From NCBI RefSeq assembly GCF_041821145.1, contig NZ_JBGUBC010000019.1, positions 1 to 54,875 of the forward strand: a DNA stretch of 54,875 nt, read 5' to 3'. Position 1 is the first letter of the stretch; each line of letters begins with the position of its first letter. The notes under the pieces are model-generated. The model was given only the letters and a program-made list of their open reading frames with translations. It was not told where the DNA came from and did not search any database. The stretch is from Halopenitus sp041821145. GTDB taxonomy: Archaea; Halobacteriota; Halobacteria; Halobacteriales; Haloferacaceae. Below are positions 15,572 through 23,146 of this stretch, one piece after another. The translations under genes and the position numbers were made by a program.

Positions 15572-18103
15572 ATGCCGATAGATGACATCGAAACTGACGT
15601 CCTCGCAGTAACGGGAGCGGACCTCGAAACGACGTATCCGAATAGCCGATATCAGGGGCAAATTCACGACCGGTTCGAGCTTCCGGCACGAGACGAACGA
15701 TGCGTCCCCGCGAGTGGGACGCTTCCACCGGAACTCGCGAGGAAACTCGAGTTCGATCCCTGGTGCCACCAGGCGGAGGCACTCGACGCGCTCGCGAACG
15801 ATGAAAACGTCTGCGTTGCAACGAGTACCGCCTCCGGAAAGACGTACGTCTATGCCCTTCACATCGCCCGCCAGTATCTCGCCGATCCGGATACTCGGGC
15901 GTTGATCGTGTACCCCACGAAAGCACTCAGTCGGGATCAGGAACGGGAACTCAACGACCTCCTTCGCAACACCCTCGGGCTCGATATCACGATCGGCGTC
16001 TACGACGGCGACACGAAATCCGAAGCGAAATCGCGAATCCGTGAGAACGCCACCGTCGTCATCACCAATTTCGTCGGGTTGAACCAGTACCTCGAGAGCC
16101 ATCACCTCTGGGCGGATTTCCATTCGAACTGTTCGCTGGTCGTGATCGACGAAGCCCATATGTGGACGGGGCTCAGCGGGATGCACGTTGCCTGGATCCT
16201 TCGGCGCGCCCGGCGAATCATCGATTGGTACGGTGGCGATCCACAGTACGTCCTGACGACCGCGACGATCGGGAATCCCTCCGATCATGCTCGTGCACTG
16301 ACCGGTGAGCCCGCAACGGTCGTCGACGACGATGGCTCGCCGAGCGGGCGTCGGGATCTCGTGTTCTGGGATCCGCCGATGAGTGGGAACGAAGCGTCCG
16401 GCGAGCGAGGTGCCGATATCGATCCGGCTCCACTAACCAAGCGTCCGGCGAGCGTCGAAGCCCCCGAGGTCTGGGCGCACCTGTGTCACAACGACGTCCA
16501 ATCCCTCCTGTTTTGTGGATCGCGGAAGCTCACGGAGTTGGCCGTGGATCGTGCAACCTCGTTTTTGCGGAGCACGGATCTATCGGCACCCGGAGCGACG
16601 GATCTCGAAGCCTACAACGCAGGTCACGGCAAGAAATCACGTCGATCTACCGAACACCGTCTCAAAAAAGGCATTCTCGACGGCGTCGCCACCACGAGCG
16701 CGCTGGAGGTCGGAATCAACGTCGGTGGCGTTGATGGAACCGTGTTGATGGGGTATCCCGGTTCTCGTCAATCGTTTTGGCAGCGGCTGGGCCGGTCGGG
16801 GCGTGACACGCGGGATGCACTGTCCGTGTTCGTTCCGAGCCATTCGACACTCGATCAGTATATCCTCCATCACCCGGAATACGTTCTTGAAGAGGACCAC
16901 GAGAGCGCCGTCGTCGATCTGGAGAACAATCCCGTCTACCTCCAACATATCAACTGTGCAGCCCAGGAATTACCGCTCACTCGATCGGATGCAGACCGGT
17001 TCGGTGGAGAAGAGCGGTTAGAGCGGGCCGTTGAGTATGGACATCGAATGGGCGATCTCGACGGATCACTTGCGGGAGGGGTCATGTACGCACACCGCGA
17101 CCGCCCACAGGACGACATCAGCCTGTACGCCTCCGGTGGGAACACCTTCGACGTCCGACTTGCGGGCGATGACACGATCGATCACCAGCCGATCGGTCGT
17201 GATCGGGCCTATCGGGATTATCACGAGGGAGCGACCGTTCTCTATCAGGGGGCCCAATACCAGGTGACCGACCTTCGCGAGGATCTCCCACAACCGTATA
17301 TCGAACTCGAGCAGGTCGACGTCGGGTACTACACGCAGTCACAGGGCCAGGTCCACATCTACGATACCGACAGTCGCGAATCACGTGACGTCGGCTCCTT
17401 CAAGCTCAACTGGGGGTATGGGACGGTCTCCATCCACTACAGTACCTACCTCAAACGCGAGTTGGACTCGGGTGACGTGCGTGAGATCGGTCTTGAAACG
17501 GACCTCCCGCCACTCGAAATGCGAACGCAACTGTGCTGGGCGGAAGTTCCCGACGATTTCGAACGAGCGATGTACAACAAACACAGCGACTACCATAACC
17601 CCGAGTGTGTGGACCTTCCGTCACGGCTGCACGGCTATCTCGGCGGCATTCACGCCGTCGAACATGCGATGATCGCCGTCTCTCCACTCGAGTTACGAGT
17701 CGACGCCGACGATCTGGGGGGACTCGCCACCAATCGACTCCCGGAGGATCCGGAGACGAGTGGCTGGTTCATCTACGACGGGATCGAAGGCGGACTCGGA
17801 TTCTCCCGAAGTATCTACGACGAGTTCGAAGCGGTCGCAAAGCGAGCTCACGACTTGATCGTGGATTGTCCCTGCGGTCGGGTGGGTGGCTGTCCGGCGT
17901 GCACGATGGACGATCGCTGTGGCAACGACAACAAGCCGCTTTACTCGCCAGCCGCGACGGACGTCCTGGCTCGTCTTCTCGGCGAGATCGACGACGACGA
18001 AGTAACTGCATATCTCCCTACCCACGAAGACGAGATGAAGAGCCACCAGGGAGACGAACTGGAGGGACGGGAGGAACCGCGACCTCCAGCGTCGATCTCG
18101 TGA
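15572..18103 (+). CDS. DEAD/DEAH-box helicase with DUF1998-type Cys cluster, MrfA/YprA-like
   Basis: 843-residue SF2 helicase. Walker A is ATSTASGKTY (Lys90), the DEAH box is VVIDEAHMW (Asp193-His196), motif III-like TTATIGNP follows, and the C-terminal helicase lobe ends in QRLGRSGR. The C-terminus carries GGIHAVEHAMI and the cysteine cluster CPCGRVGGCPAC...RC (Cys766, 768, 774, 777, 783), the DUF1998 zinc-site hallmark of MrfA. It starts 2 nt after the nuclease stop; a TTG at 15566 would give a 4-bp overlap instead. Tight pairing with the RNase H-like nuclease supports a shared repair role, by analogy to Bacillus MrfAB. Confidence 0.93.
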   Translation: MPIDDIETDVLAVTGADLETTYPNSRYQGQIHDRFELPARDERCVPASGTLPPELARKLEFDPWCHQAEALDALANDENVCVATSTASGKTYVYALHIARQYLADPDTRALIVYPTKALSRDQERELNDLLRNTLGLDITIGVYDGDTKSEAKSRIRENATVVITNFVGLNQYLESHHLWADFHSNCSLVVIDEAHMWTGLSGMHVAWILRRARRIIDWYGGDPQYVLTTATIGNPSDHARALTGEPATVVDDDGSPSGRRDLVFWDPPMSGNEASGERGADIDPAPLTKRPASVEAPEVWAHLCHNDVQSLLFCGSRKLTELAVDRATSFLRSTDLSAPGATDLEAYNAGHGKKSRRSTEHRLKKGILDGVATTSALEVGINVGGVDGTVLMGYPGSRQSFWQRLGRSGRDTRDALSVFVPSHSTLDQYILHHPEYVLEEDHESAVVDLENNPVYLQHINCAAQELPLTRSDADRFGGEERLERAVEYGHRMGDLDGSLAGGVMYAHRDRPQDDISLYASGGNTFDVRLAGDDTIDHQPIGRDRAYRDYHEGATVLYQGAQYQVTDLREDLPQPYIELEQVDVGYYTQSQGQVHIYDTDSRESRDVGSFKLNWGYGTVSIHYSTYLKRELDSGDVREIGLETDLPPLEMRTQLCWAEVPDDFERAMYNKHSDYHNPECVDLPSRLHGYLGGIHAVEHAMIAVSPLELRVDADDLGGLATNRLPEDPETSGWFIYDGIEGGLGFSRSIYDEFEAVAKRAHDLIVDCPCGRVGGCPACTMDDRCGNDNKPLYSPAATDVLARLLGEIDDDEVTAYLPTHEDEMKSHQGDELEGREEPRPPASIS

Positions 18104-18254
18104 AGCCAGCGATTGAGGCGGTCGAGGACGCCGATCTCGACGGGCGGACCGCAGGTCGGCCATTCGACGAACGCTGATCGGGTATCCTCACGAGGCACCA
18201 GGTGAAGTCACGTAAACTCATGTAGCTGGACGGTTCTATCCCGCAATACGAATC

Positions 18255-19514
18255 GTGTCGGACCGACGGATCTCGATCGAGTCGTATATTCTACTCGGGC
18301 TTGCCAGCCTCGGCTACTTTCTGTTCATGTTTTCGTGGTTCTCACTCGCCGCGTACCTCGTTCCGATCGTCGAAGAGCTGGGACTGTCCAGCACACAGGC
18401 CGGCGTCGTTACTGGTGCCGTCCAACTCAGCTATATTCCCCTGGCGCTCGTCTCCGGACTCGTGATCGACCGACTGGGGTCACGAACGTCCCTCGGAGTC
18501 GGGCTTTTCGTGATCGGGAGCGCCCACATCGGTCGGGGACTTTCAGCCGGGTTCACGACCATCCTCCTTTCCACCCTGCTTCTTGGCGTCGGCGGAACCG
18601 CCATCACGTTCGGGCTGCCCAAGCTTGTTTCGGAACTCTTCCCGCCCGAACGGTCGGGGACGATGTCGTCAGTGTACATCGTCGGCTCGACGCTCGGAAG
18701 CGCTACCGTCTTCGCCGTCGCGCGCCCGCTTGTCGGACCACTCGCCGGGGGCTGGCGTCCGTTCTTCGTTTATACCGGCGTGGTCGTTGCCGGGTTCGCG
18801 GCGGTCTGGTCCGTCGTCTCCTGGTACCTGTGGGGACGCATCGAGTGGTTCCCCGACTCGGCCGACGACCAGTCCTTCTCGCTGGCGTCGATGCGAAACG
18901 ATCTCGTTCGCGTGGTTACCCATTACGGCCTGCTGCTTCTCGTCGTTATCGGCACGATGCGACTGTTCATAACTCACGGTCTCTCGAACTGGCTCCCCAC
19001 GATCCTCGAGGCACGTGGCATGACACCAGCGCTTGCAGGAACGCTGACGAGCCTGTTTATCCTCATTCGGGTGCTTGGAATTCTCGGCATTCCCGTCCTC
19101 TCGGATCGATTTGCGACCCGACGACTGCCGATCATCGGCTGTGGACTCGCGGGTGCGGCCGGTATGGTCGGACTGATCGTCGCGAATACGGTTCCGACAC
19201 TCGTATTCTCGCTCGTTCTCGTCGGTGCGTTCGTTATCGGCGGGCTCTCACCGCTGATCCGGGCGATCCCGATCGAAATGGACGGTATCGGTCCGCATCT
19301 CACCGCAGTCGCGACCGGGCTCATCTTCACCGTCGGAGAGATCGGCGGATTCATGGGGCCGTTCCTGATCGGTCTGTTGCACGACGTCACCGGTTCCTTC
19401 GGGGTGGCGCTTGGCGTGCTCGCCCTCGCGAGTCTTTTCGCCGCCGTCGCGGGATATTACCTGAACGAACCGTCCGATTCGGAACGGTCTCCGGCGGCGA
19501 CCGATAGGGACTGA
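18255..19514 (+). CDS. MFS transporter (CynX/NimT-like)
   Basis: 419-residue major facilitator with about 12 hydrophobic segments. The loop 2-3 motif is DRLGSRTS, and LLGVGGTAITFGLPKLVSELFPPERSG resembles the CynX/NimT (cyanate/nitroimidazole) branch. The start is a GTG at 18255, because no ATG occurs before the first transmembrane segment. It stands alone between the helicase and ridA. The substrate cannot be told from the sequence; an anion or small organic acid is typical of relatives. Confidence 0.88.
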   Translation: MSDRRISIESYILLGLASLGYFLFMFSWFSLAAYLVPIVEELGLSSTQAGVVTGAVQLSYIPLALVSGLVIDRLGSRTSLGVGLFVIGSAHIGRGLSAGFTTILLSTLLLGVGGTAITFGLPKLVSELFPPERSGTMSSVYIVGSTLGSATVFAVARPLVGPLAGGWRPFFVYTGVVVAGFAAVWSVVSWYLWGRIEWFPDSADDQSFSLASMRNDLVRVVTHYGLLLLVVIGTMRLFITHGLSNWLPTILEARGMTPALAGTLTSLFILIRVLGILGIPVLSDRFATRRLPIIGCGLAGAAGMVGLIVANTVPTLVFSLVLVGAFVIGGLSPLIRAIPIEMDGIGPHLTAVATGLIFTVGEIGGFMGPFLIGLLHDVTGSFGVALGVLALASLFAAVAGYYLNEPSDSERSPAATDRD

Positions 19515-19602
19515 TATCGATCCATCCGCGTCGAGTCGCCGATTCCTGGACACCTCCTCTGCACGCACGATCCGGCCAGTCACCGCGATCTGGCCACGGA
19601 TA

Positions 19603-20022
19603 TCACTCGATAGCGACGACGGCGTCGATGGTTACTGCGGCGCCGCCGAGGAGTTCACAGACGCCAACCGTTGTGCGTGCCGGATACGTCCCCTCGAAGT
19701 ACTGCTCGTAGGTTTCATTCACCGACTCGTAGGCGTCCATATCCGCGAGATAGAGCGTCACCTGTAGCACATCGTCCGTCTTTTTGCCGTGCCGATCCAG
19801 TTCCGTTTCGAGGTTTCGTAAGCAGAATTCGAGTTGACGAGCAGGGGACTCATCGCTAGCGATCCGCTCACCGTCATCCGGAAGTTGCCCTTCGATGAAG
19901 AGGAGATCCGAGTCGTGGCTTTTCTTCCCGACCCCACCGATAAACTTCGCTCCGTCACGCTGTTTTCGGCTGGTCTCGCTCGCCCGACCTGGCCGTGAGT
20001 CGCCCACTGCGTCAGATCCCAT
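19603..20022 (-). CDS. RidA/YjgF family protein
   Basis: 139-residue member of the RidA (reactive intermediate deaminase) superfamily. It has FIEGQLP near residue 40, LRNLETELDRHGKKTDDVLQVTLYLADM in the middle, and the C-terminal YPARTTVGVCELLGGAAVTIDAVVAIE. The catalytic Arg of the R-x(T/S)-V segment (ARTTVGV) is present, so 2-imino acid deaminase activity is plausible. The N-terminal 20 residues are polar and extra. A TAAAAAG element about 30 bp before the ATG (20051-20058, minus strand) suggests a leaderless transcript. It is divergent from arsR. Confidence 0.92.
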   Translation of the reverse strand: MGSDAVGDSRPGRASETSRKQRDGAKFIGGVGKKSHDSDLLFIEGQLPDDGERIASDESPARQLEFCLRNLETELDRHGKKTDDVLQVTLYLADMDAYESVNETYEQYFEGTYPARTTVGVCELLGGAAVTIDAVVAIE

Positions 20023-20082
20023 ATCTGAGTTTAGAAATTATTCAAGTATGGTTCTTTTTACTCTTCTCGGAATCCGAATTAT

Positions 20083-20097
20083 AGCCTATATAGGGCT
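20083..20097. promoter_or_regulatory. Palindromic element in the ridA-arsR intergenic region
   Basis: AGCCTATATAGGGCT contains the perfect palindrome CCTATATAGG and extends to AGC/GCT with a one-base bulge. It lies 61-75 bp upstream of ridA and 64-78 bp upstream of arsR, in an AT-rich divergent promoter. It could be an ArsR-family operator or a TATA element for either gene. Confidence 0.45.
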
Positions 20098-20160
20098 ACC
20101 AACCGCTAAGTGGCCTTTTCACCGAAACCATTAATTGATGTTCTGTTCAAATAAATCTCG

Positions 20161-20559
20161 ATGTCACACACAACGGAGCGACTTCGACGCTACCTCGATT
20201 CGGAATTGGGAGAGTGTCGAACCGAGGACGTCGATCGTCGGCTTGACGAACTCGGCACGCTCGAAACAACACTTCGAGCAGCCCACGTGGATGCCGAACT
20301 CGGCGTTGTTTCGGCGCTCGCGAACGAGACGCGCTACACGCTCGTTCGTGTCCTCGTCGCAGCACAGGAGGAATTGTGCGTCTGTGAGCTGAACGCGGTC
20401 GTCGACGTCACCGAAAGCGGCCTCAGTCATGCCCTCTCGACGCTCGTCGATGCGGGTCTCGTCGACGGCCGGAAAGACGGCCGCTGGAAGAAATACCGCG
20501 CGACCAACCGCGCGGTGGCGCTCGTGACCGTCCTCGAAGGGACCGTGAGTGATGAGTAA
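20161..20559 (+). CDS. arsR: ArsR-family repressor of the arsenic operon
   Basis: 132-residue winged-helix repressor. The DNA-binding domain is at about 45-115, with ALANETRYTLVRVLV, ELCVCELNAVVDVTESGLSHALSTLVDAGLV and the wing DGRKDGRWKKYRAT. The ELCVCEL box, with two cysteines in helix alpha-3, is the classic As(III)/Sb(III) site. It should release DNA on arsenite binding and derepress the acr3 and arsC genes. Its last codons overlap acr3 by 8 bp. The divergent AT-rich promoter contains the CCTATATAGG palindrome. Confidence 0.93.
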   Translation: MSHTTERLRRYLDSELGECRTEDVDRRLDELGTLETTLRAAHVDAELGVVSALANETRYTLVRVLVAAQEELCVCELNAVVDVTESGLSHALSTLVDAGLVDGRKDGRWKKYRATNRAVALVTVLEGTVSDE

Positions 20560-21715
20560 CGTCGAACGTGAACACGGTCCGACCTGCGACTGTCCGAACT
20601 GTGGGGACCCGCGGTCGATGGATTTCCTCGACAAGTATCTGACCGTCTGGATCGTCAGTGCGATGGCCGTCGGCATCGGTCTCGGCTATATCGCGCCGTC
20701 GGTTACCCGGCCGATCCAGGACTTGTATCTCGTCGAGATCGGGCTCATCCTGATGATGTACCCGCCGCTGGCGAAGGTCAACTACGGCCAGCTCCCGACG
20801 GTGTTCAAAAACGTCCGGGTGCTGGGGCTGAGCCTCGCCCAGAACTGGCTGATCGGACCGACGCTGATGTTCGGTCTGGCGGTCGTGTTCTTCAGCGGTC
20901 TCGTTCCGGGGCTGCCGGCTCGACCCGAGTTCTTCCTCGGGCTCGTGTTCATCGGGATGGCCCGCTGTATCGCGATGGTGCTCGTCTGGAACGAACTCGC
21001 GGACGGCTCCTCGGAGTACGCTGCCGGGTTGGTCGCGTTCAACAGCGTCTTCCAGATCCTCACCTACGGGGTGTATGTCTGGTTTTTCGCGCTGTTCCTT
21101 CCGCCACTTGTAGGCATGGAGACGCTCGTCGCCGGCATCGAGATGTTCGACATCACGCCAATGCAGGTGTTTGAGGCCATCGCCATCTTCCTCGGGATTC
21201 CGTTCGCGGCCGGCATTCTCTCGCGGTTCGTCGGCACGCGGACGAAAGGCGTCGAGTGGTACGAGGAAACCTTCGAGCCGACGATCAGCCCGCTCACCCT
21301 GATCGCGCTGCTTTTCACCGTGATCGTGATGTTCGCGATGCAAGGAGAGCGGATCGTCGGCCAGCCCAGTGACGTCCTGCTTATCGCCGTCCCCCTGACG
21401 ATCTACTTCGTCGTGATGTTCTTCGTGAGCTTCGGGATGGGTCGGGGGATCGGCGCCGACTACTCGACGACTACCGCCATCGGCTTTACCGCTGCCTCGA
21501 ACAACTTCGAACTCGCGATCGCCGTCGCAGTCGCGGTGTTCGGGGTCGGCTCCGGGGTCGCGTTCACAACGGTCGTGGGGCCACTCATCGAGGTTCCCGT
21601 CCTGCTCGCGCTGGTAAACGTCGCGCTGTACCTCCAGCGACGCTATGACTGGGCCGGATACACGACCGGTAGCCTCGACGAACGAGTGAGCCACCCCCCG
21701 ACGGAGGACGACTGA
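20552..21715 (+). CDS. acr3: Acr3-type arsenite efflux permease
   Basis: 387-residue inner-membrane permease of the Acr3/ArsB (BART) family with ten hydrophobic segments. MDFLDKYLTVWIV opens the transport domain; IGMARCIAMVLVWNELA contains the conserved Cys of Acr3 proteins, and GMGRGIGADYSTTTAIGFTAASNNFELAIAVAVAVFG is the second conserved half. An N-terminal CDCPNCGD pair precedes the membrane domain and could bind arsenite or zinc. Start is the ATG at 20552, inside the arsR 3' end. It exports arsenite and antimonite. Confidence 0.95.
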   Translation: MSNVEREHGPTCDCPNCGDPRSMDFLDKYLTVWIVSAMAVGIGLGYIAPSVTRPIQDLYLVEIGLILMMYPPLAKVNYGQLPTVFKNVRVLGLSLAQNWLIGPTLMFGLAVVFFSGLVPGLPARPEFFLGLVFIGMARCIAMVLVWNELADGSSEYAAGLVAFNSVFQILTYGVYVWFFALFLPPLVGMETLVAGIEMFDITPMQVFEAIAIFLGIPFAAGILSRFVGTRTKGVEWYEETFEPTISPLTLIALLFTVIVMFAMQGERIVGQPSDVLLIAVPLTIYFVVMFFVSFGMGRGIGADYSTTTAIGFTAASNNFELAIAVAVAVFGVGSGVAFTTVVGPLIEVPVLLALVNVALYLQRRYDWAGYTTGSLDERVSHPPTEDD

Positions 21716-21721
21716 TCCACA

Positions 21722-21904
21722 ATGACCTTCGACACGATTTTGATCCCGACCGACGGACGCGACCCGCCGAAGCCGCCGCACGCCCCGGCTTCGAACTCCC
21801 AGCACAACTCGATGCGACCATCCACATTCTGTCGATCGCCGACTGCAGTTCGGCCGCACGATATGGAGACGGGGCTGAACGACGAAACACGGGGTGAGAA
21901 CTGA
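21722..21904 (+). pseudogene. Truncated, frameshifted uspA remnant in the ars operon
   Basis: The frame begins MTFDTILIPTDGRDP, a clear UspA N-terminus, then loses homology. Reading the next frame from about 21765 gives AAARPGFELPAQLDATIHIL followed by SIADCSS, the expected continuation of a UspA protein. So a single base appears to have been lost near 21764 and the gene also ends far short of the usual 140 residues. It sits 6 bp after acr3 and overlaps the arsC start. I call it a decayed member of the operon; a sequencing error would explain the shift but not the missing C-terminal two thirds. Confidence 0.75.
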
Positions 21905-22335
21905 TGGTCGATGACCCGATCCGTGTTGCGTTTGTGTGCGTTCAGAACGCCGGGCGCTCCCAGATGTCGACGGCTTTCGCGGAGCGTGAACGCGATCGAC
22001 GCGGCCTCGAAGACCGCGTCGAGATCCTGACCGGCGGGACGCATCCGGTCGACCACGTCCACGAGGTGGTACTCGAAGTGATGAACGAAGCGGGGTTCGA
22101 TCTCTCCGATCGGACGCCACGAGAGATCACACCGGCGGAACTGCGATCCTGTGACTACGTCGCTACCATGGGCTGTTCGACGCTCGACGTCGGCGACGTT
22201 GGAGCGGACGTCGACGTCCGTGAGTGGGCGCTCGAGGATCCGGACGGGAAGGAGTTCGACCGGGTACGCGGGATCCGGGATGAGATCGAACAGCGCGTTA
22301 TCGGTCTGTTCGACGAGTTCAGTTCTGTCCCCTGA
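21904..22335 (+). CDS. arsC: ArsC-type low-molecular-weight phosphatase / arsenate reductase
   Basis: 143 residues of the LMW protein-tyrosine phosphatase fold. The P-loop VCVQNAGRSQM (Cys12 to Arg18, C-x5-R followed by Ser) is at the N-terminus. The distal general-acid region is EWALEDPDGKEFDRVRGIRDEI, and CDYVATMGCS gives further cysteines as in thioredoxin-coupled arsenate reductases. Together with arsR and acr3 it would reduce arsenate to arsenite for export. It follows the uspA remnant with overlapping start and stop. Confidence 0.93.
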   Translation: MVDDPIRVAFVCVQNAGRSQMSTAFAERERDRRGLEDRVEILTGGTHPVDHVHEVVLEVMNEAGFDLSDRTPREITPAELRSCDYVATMGCSTLDVGDVGADVDVREWALEDPDGKEFDRVRGIRDEIEQRVIGLFDEFSSVP

Positions 22336-22340
22336 CAGCC

Positions 22341-22390
22341 GCCGGGGAACTGATCCGGCCGCCGTGAAACTGATCCGACCGCCATCGAAC
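22341..22390. repeat. 20-bp tandem repeat, about 2.5 copies
   Basis: GCCGGGGAACTGATCCGGCC and GCCGTGAAACTGATCCGACC are adjacent copies differing at three positions, followed by GCCATCGAAC. They lie between the converging arsC and fmdE-like genes. Confidence 0.6.
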
Positions 22391-22467
22391 GAGCTACCGG
22401 ACATCACAGGACGGGCGCAGACGTGGTCTCGGTGGAGGAACTGTCGGCGTCAGCTACGACGACGGTG

Positions 22468-23121
22468 TCACTCGGTCGGGACCGTTTCGACGGTGAACAG
22501 GGAATCGTCGGTGAGGATGATCCGAATGCGGCCATGCCAGGCCTCCCCAAAGGCATCCCGCTGGTCGTCGCTTGCCGACCCGTCGAGTATCCGTTGGAGA
22601 TATCCCATTGCCGATCCACCGTCCGGGATATCGCTCACGTGGTAGGCCACCTCGACGGTCTCATCCGTGTCAGTCCGCCGGAAGCGGAACGTTGGATCCG
22701 AACTGGCTGGGTCGAAGCCGTCGAACGCCAAGAGGTCGCGGCGGTCACCGTAGCTCCCGGCGAGCCCACCGAACCCGTCGTCTTCGGCTGCCCCCGTCAC
22801 GTACGAGATGATCCGTGACGTCACGCCATAGGTCGGATCCGTTTTCGGCCCGCCTGCAATGACTTCGATATCCCCGCGAACGGGGTGTCCATCGGGATAC
22901 AGTGCGTCCAGCCCGAGTTGGGCGATTCGGTAGGCGCCCGAGGCGGTGGGACACGAGTGGCCGGCGACTTTCAACACGTCCGCGTAGGTGATGACGAACG
23001 GGGCTCCCGGTTCCAGAACCGTCAGCGCTTCAGCGACGGGATCTCGAATATGAATCGGCTCGGCGTTTTCGTACACGATACTCCAGTTCGTCCGGTCAGC
23101 GTTGGGTGATGGTTTGCTCAT
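22468..23121 (-). CDS. FmdE-family metal-binding protein
   Basis: 217 residues with the FmdE-like core GHSCPTASGAYRIAQLGLDAL, whose His and Cys form the metal site in this family, and a later GGPKTDPTYGVTSRIISYVTG. FmdE was named from formylmethanofuran dehydrogenase operons, but most homologues are stand-alone proteins of uncertain role. Haloarchaea are not methanogens, so that pathway is not implied. Here it is 25 bp downstream of a heavy-metal P-type ATPase on the same strand, hinting at metal sensing or delivery. Confidence 0.85.
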   Translation of the reverse strand: MSKPSPNADRTNWSIVYENAEPIHIRDPVAEALTVLEPGAPFVITYADVLKVAGHSCPTASGAYRIAQLGLDALYPDGHPVRGDIEVIAGGPKTDPTYGVTSRIISYVTGAAEDDGFGGLAGSYGDRRDLLAFDGFDPASSDPTFRFRRTDTDETVEVAYHVSDIPDGGSAMGYLQRILDGSASDDQRDAFGEAWHGRIRIILTDDSLFTVETVPTE

Positions 23122-23146
23122 TGGAGTTCTAACGGGGTCGTTGGGA

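Noticed and set aside
20423..22120. Long minus-strand open frame opposite acr3 and arsC
   Set aside because: It is an antisense frame rich in Arg, His and Asp that follows from GC-biased codons of the real ars genes; no domain is visible.
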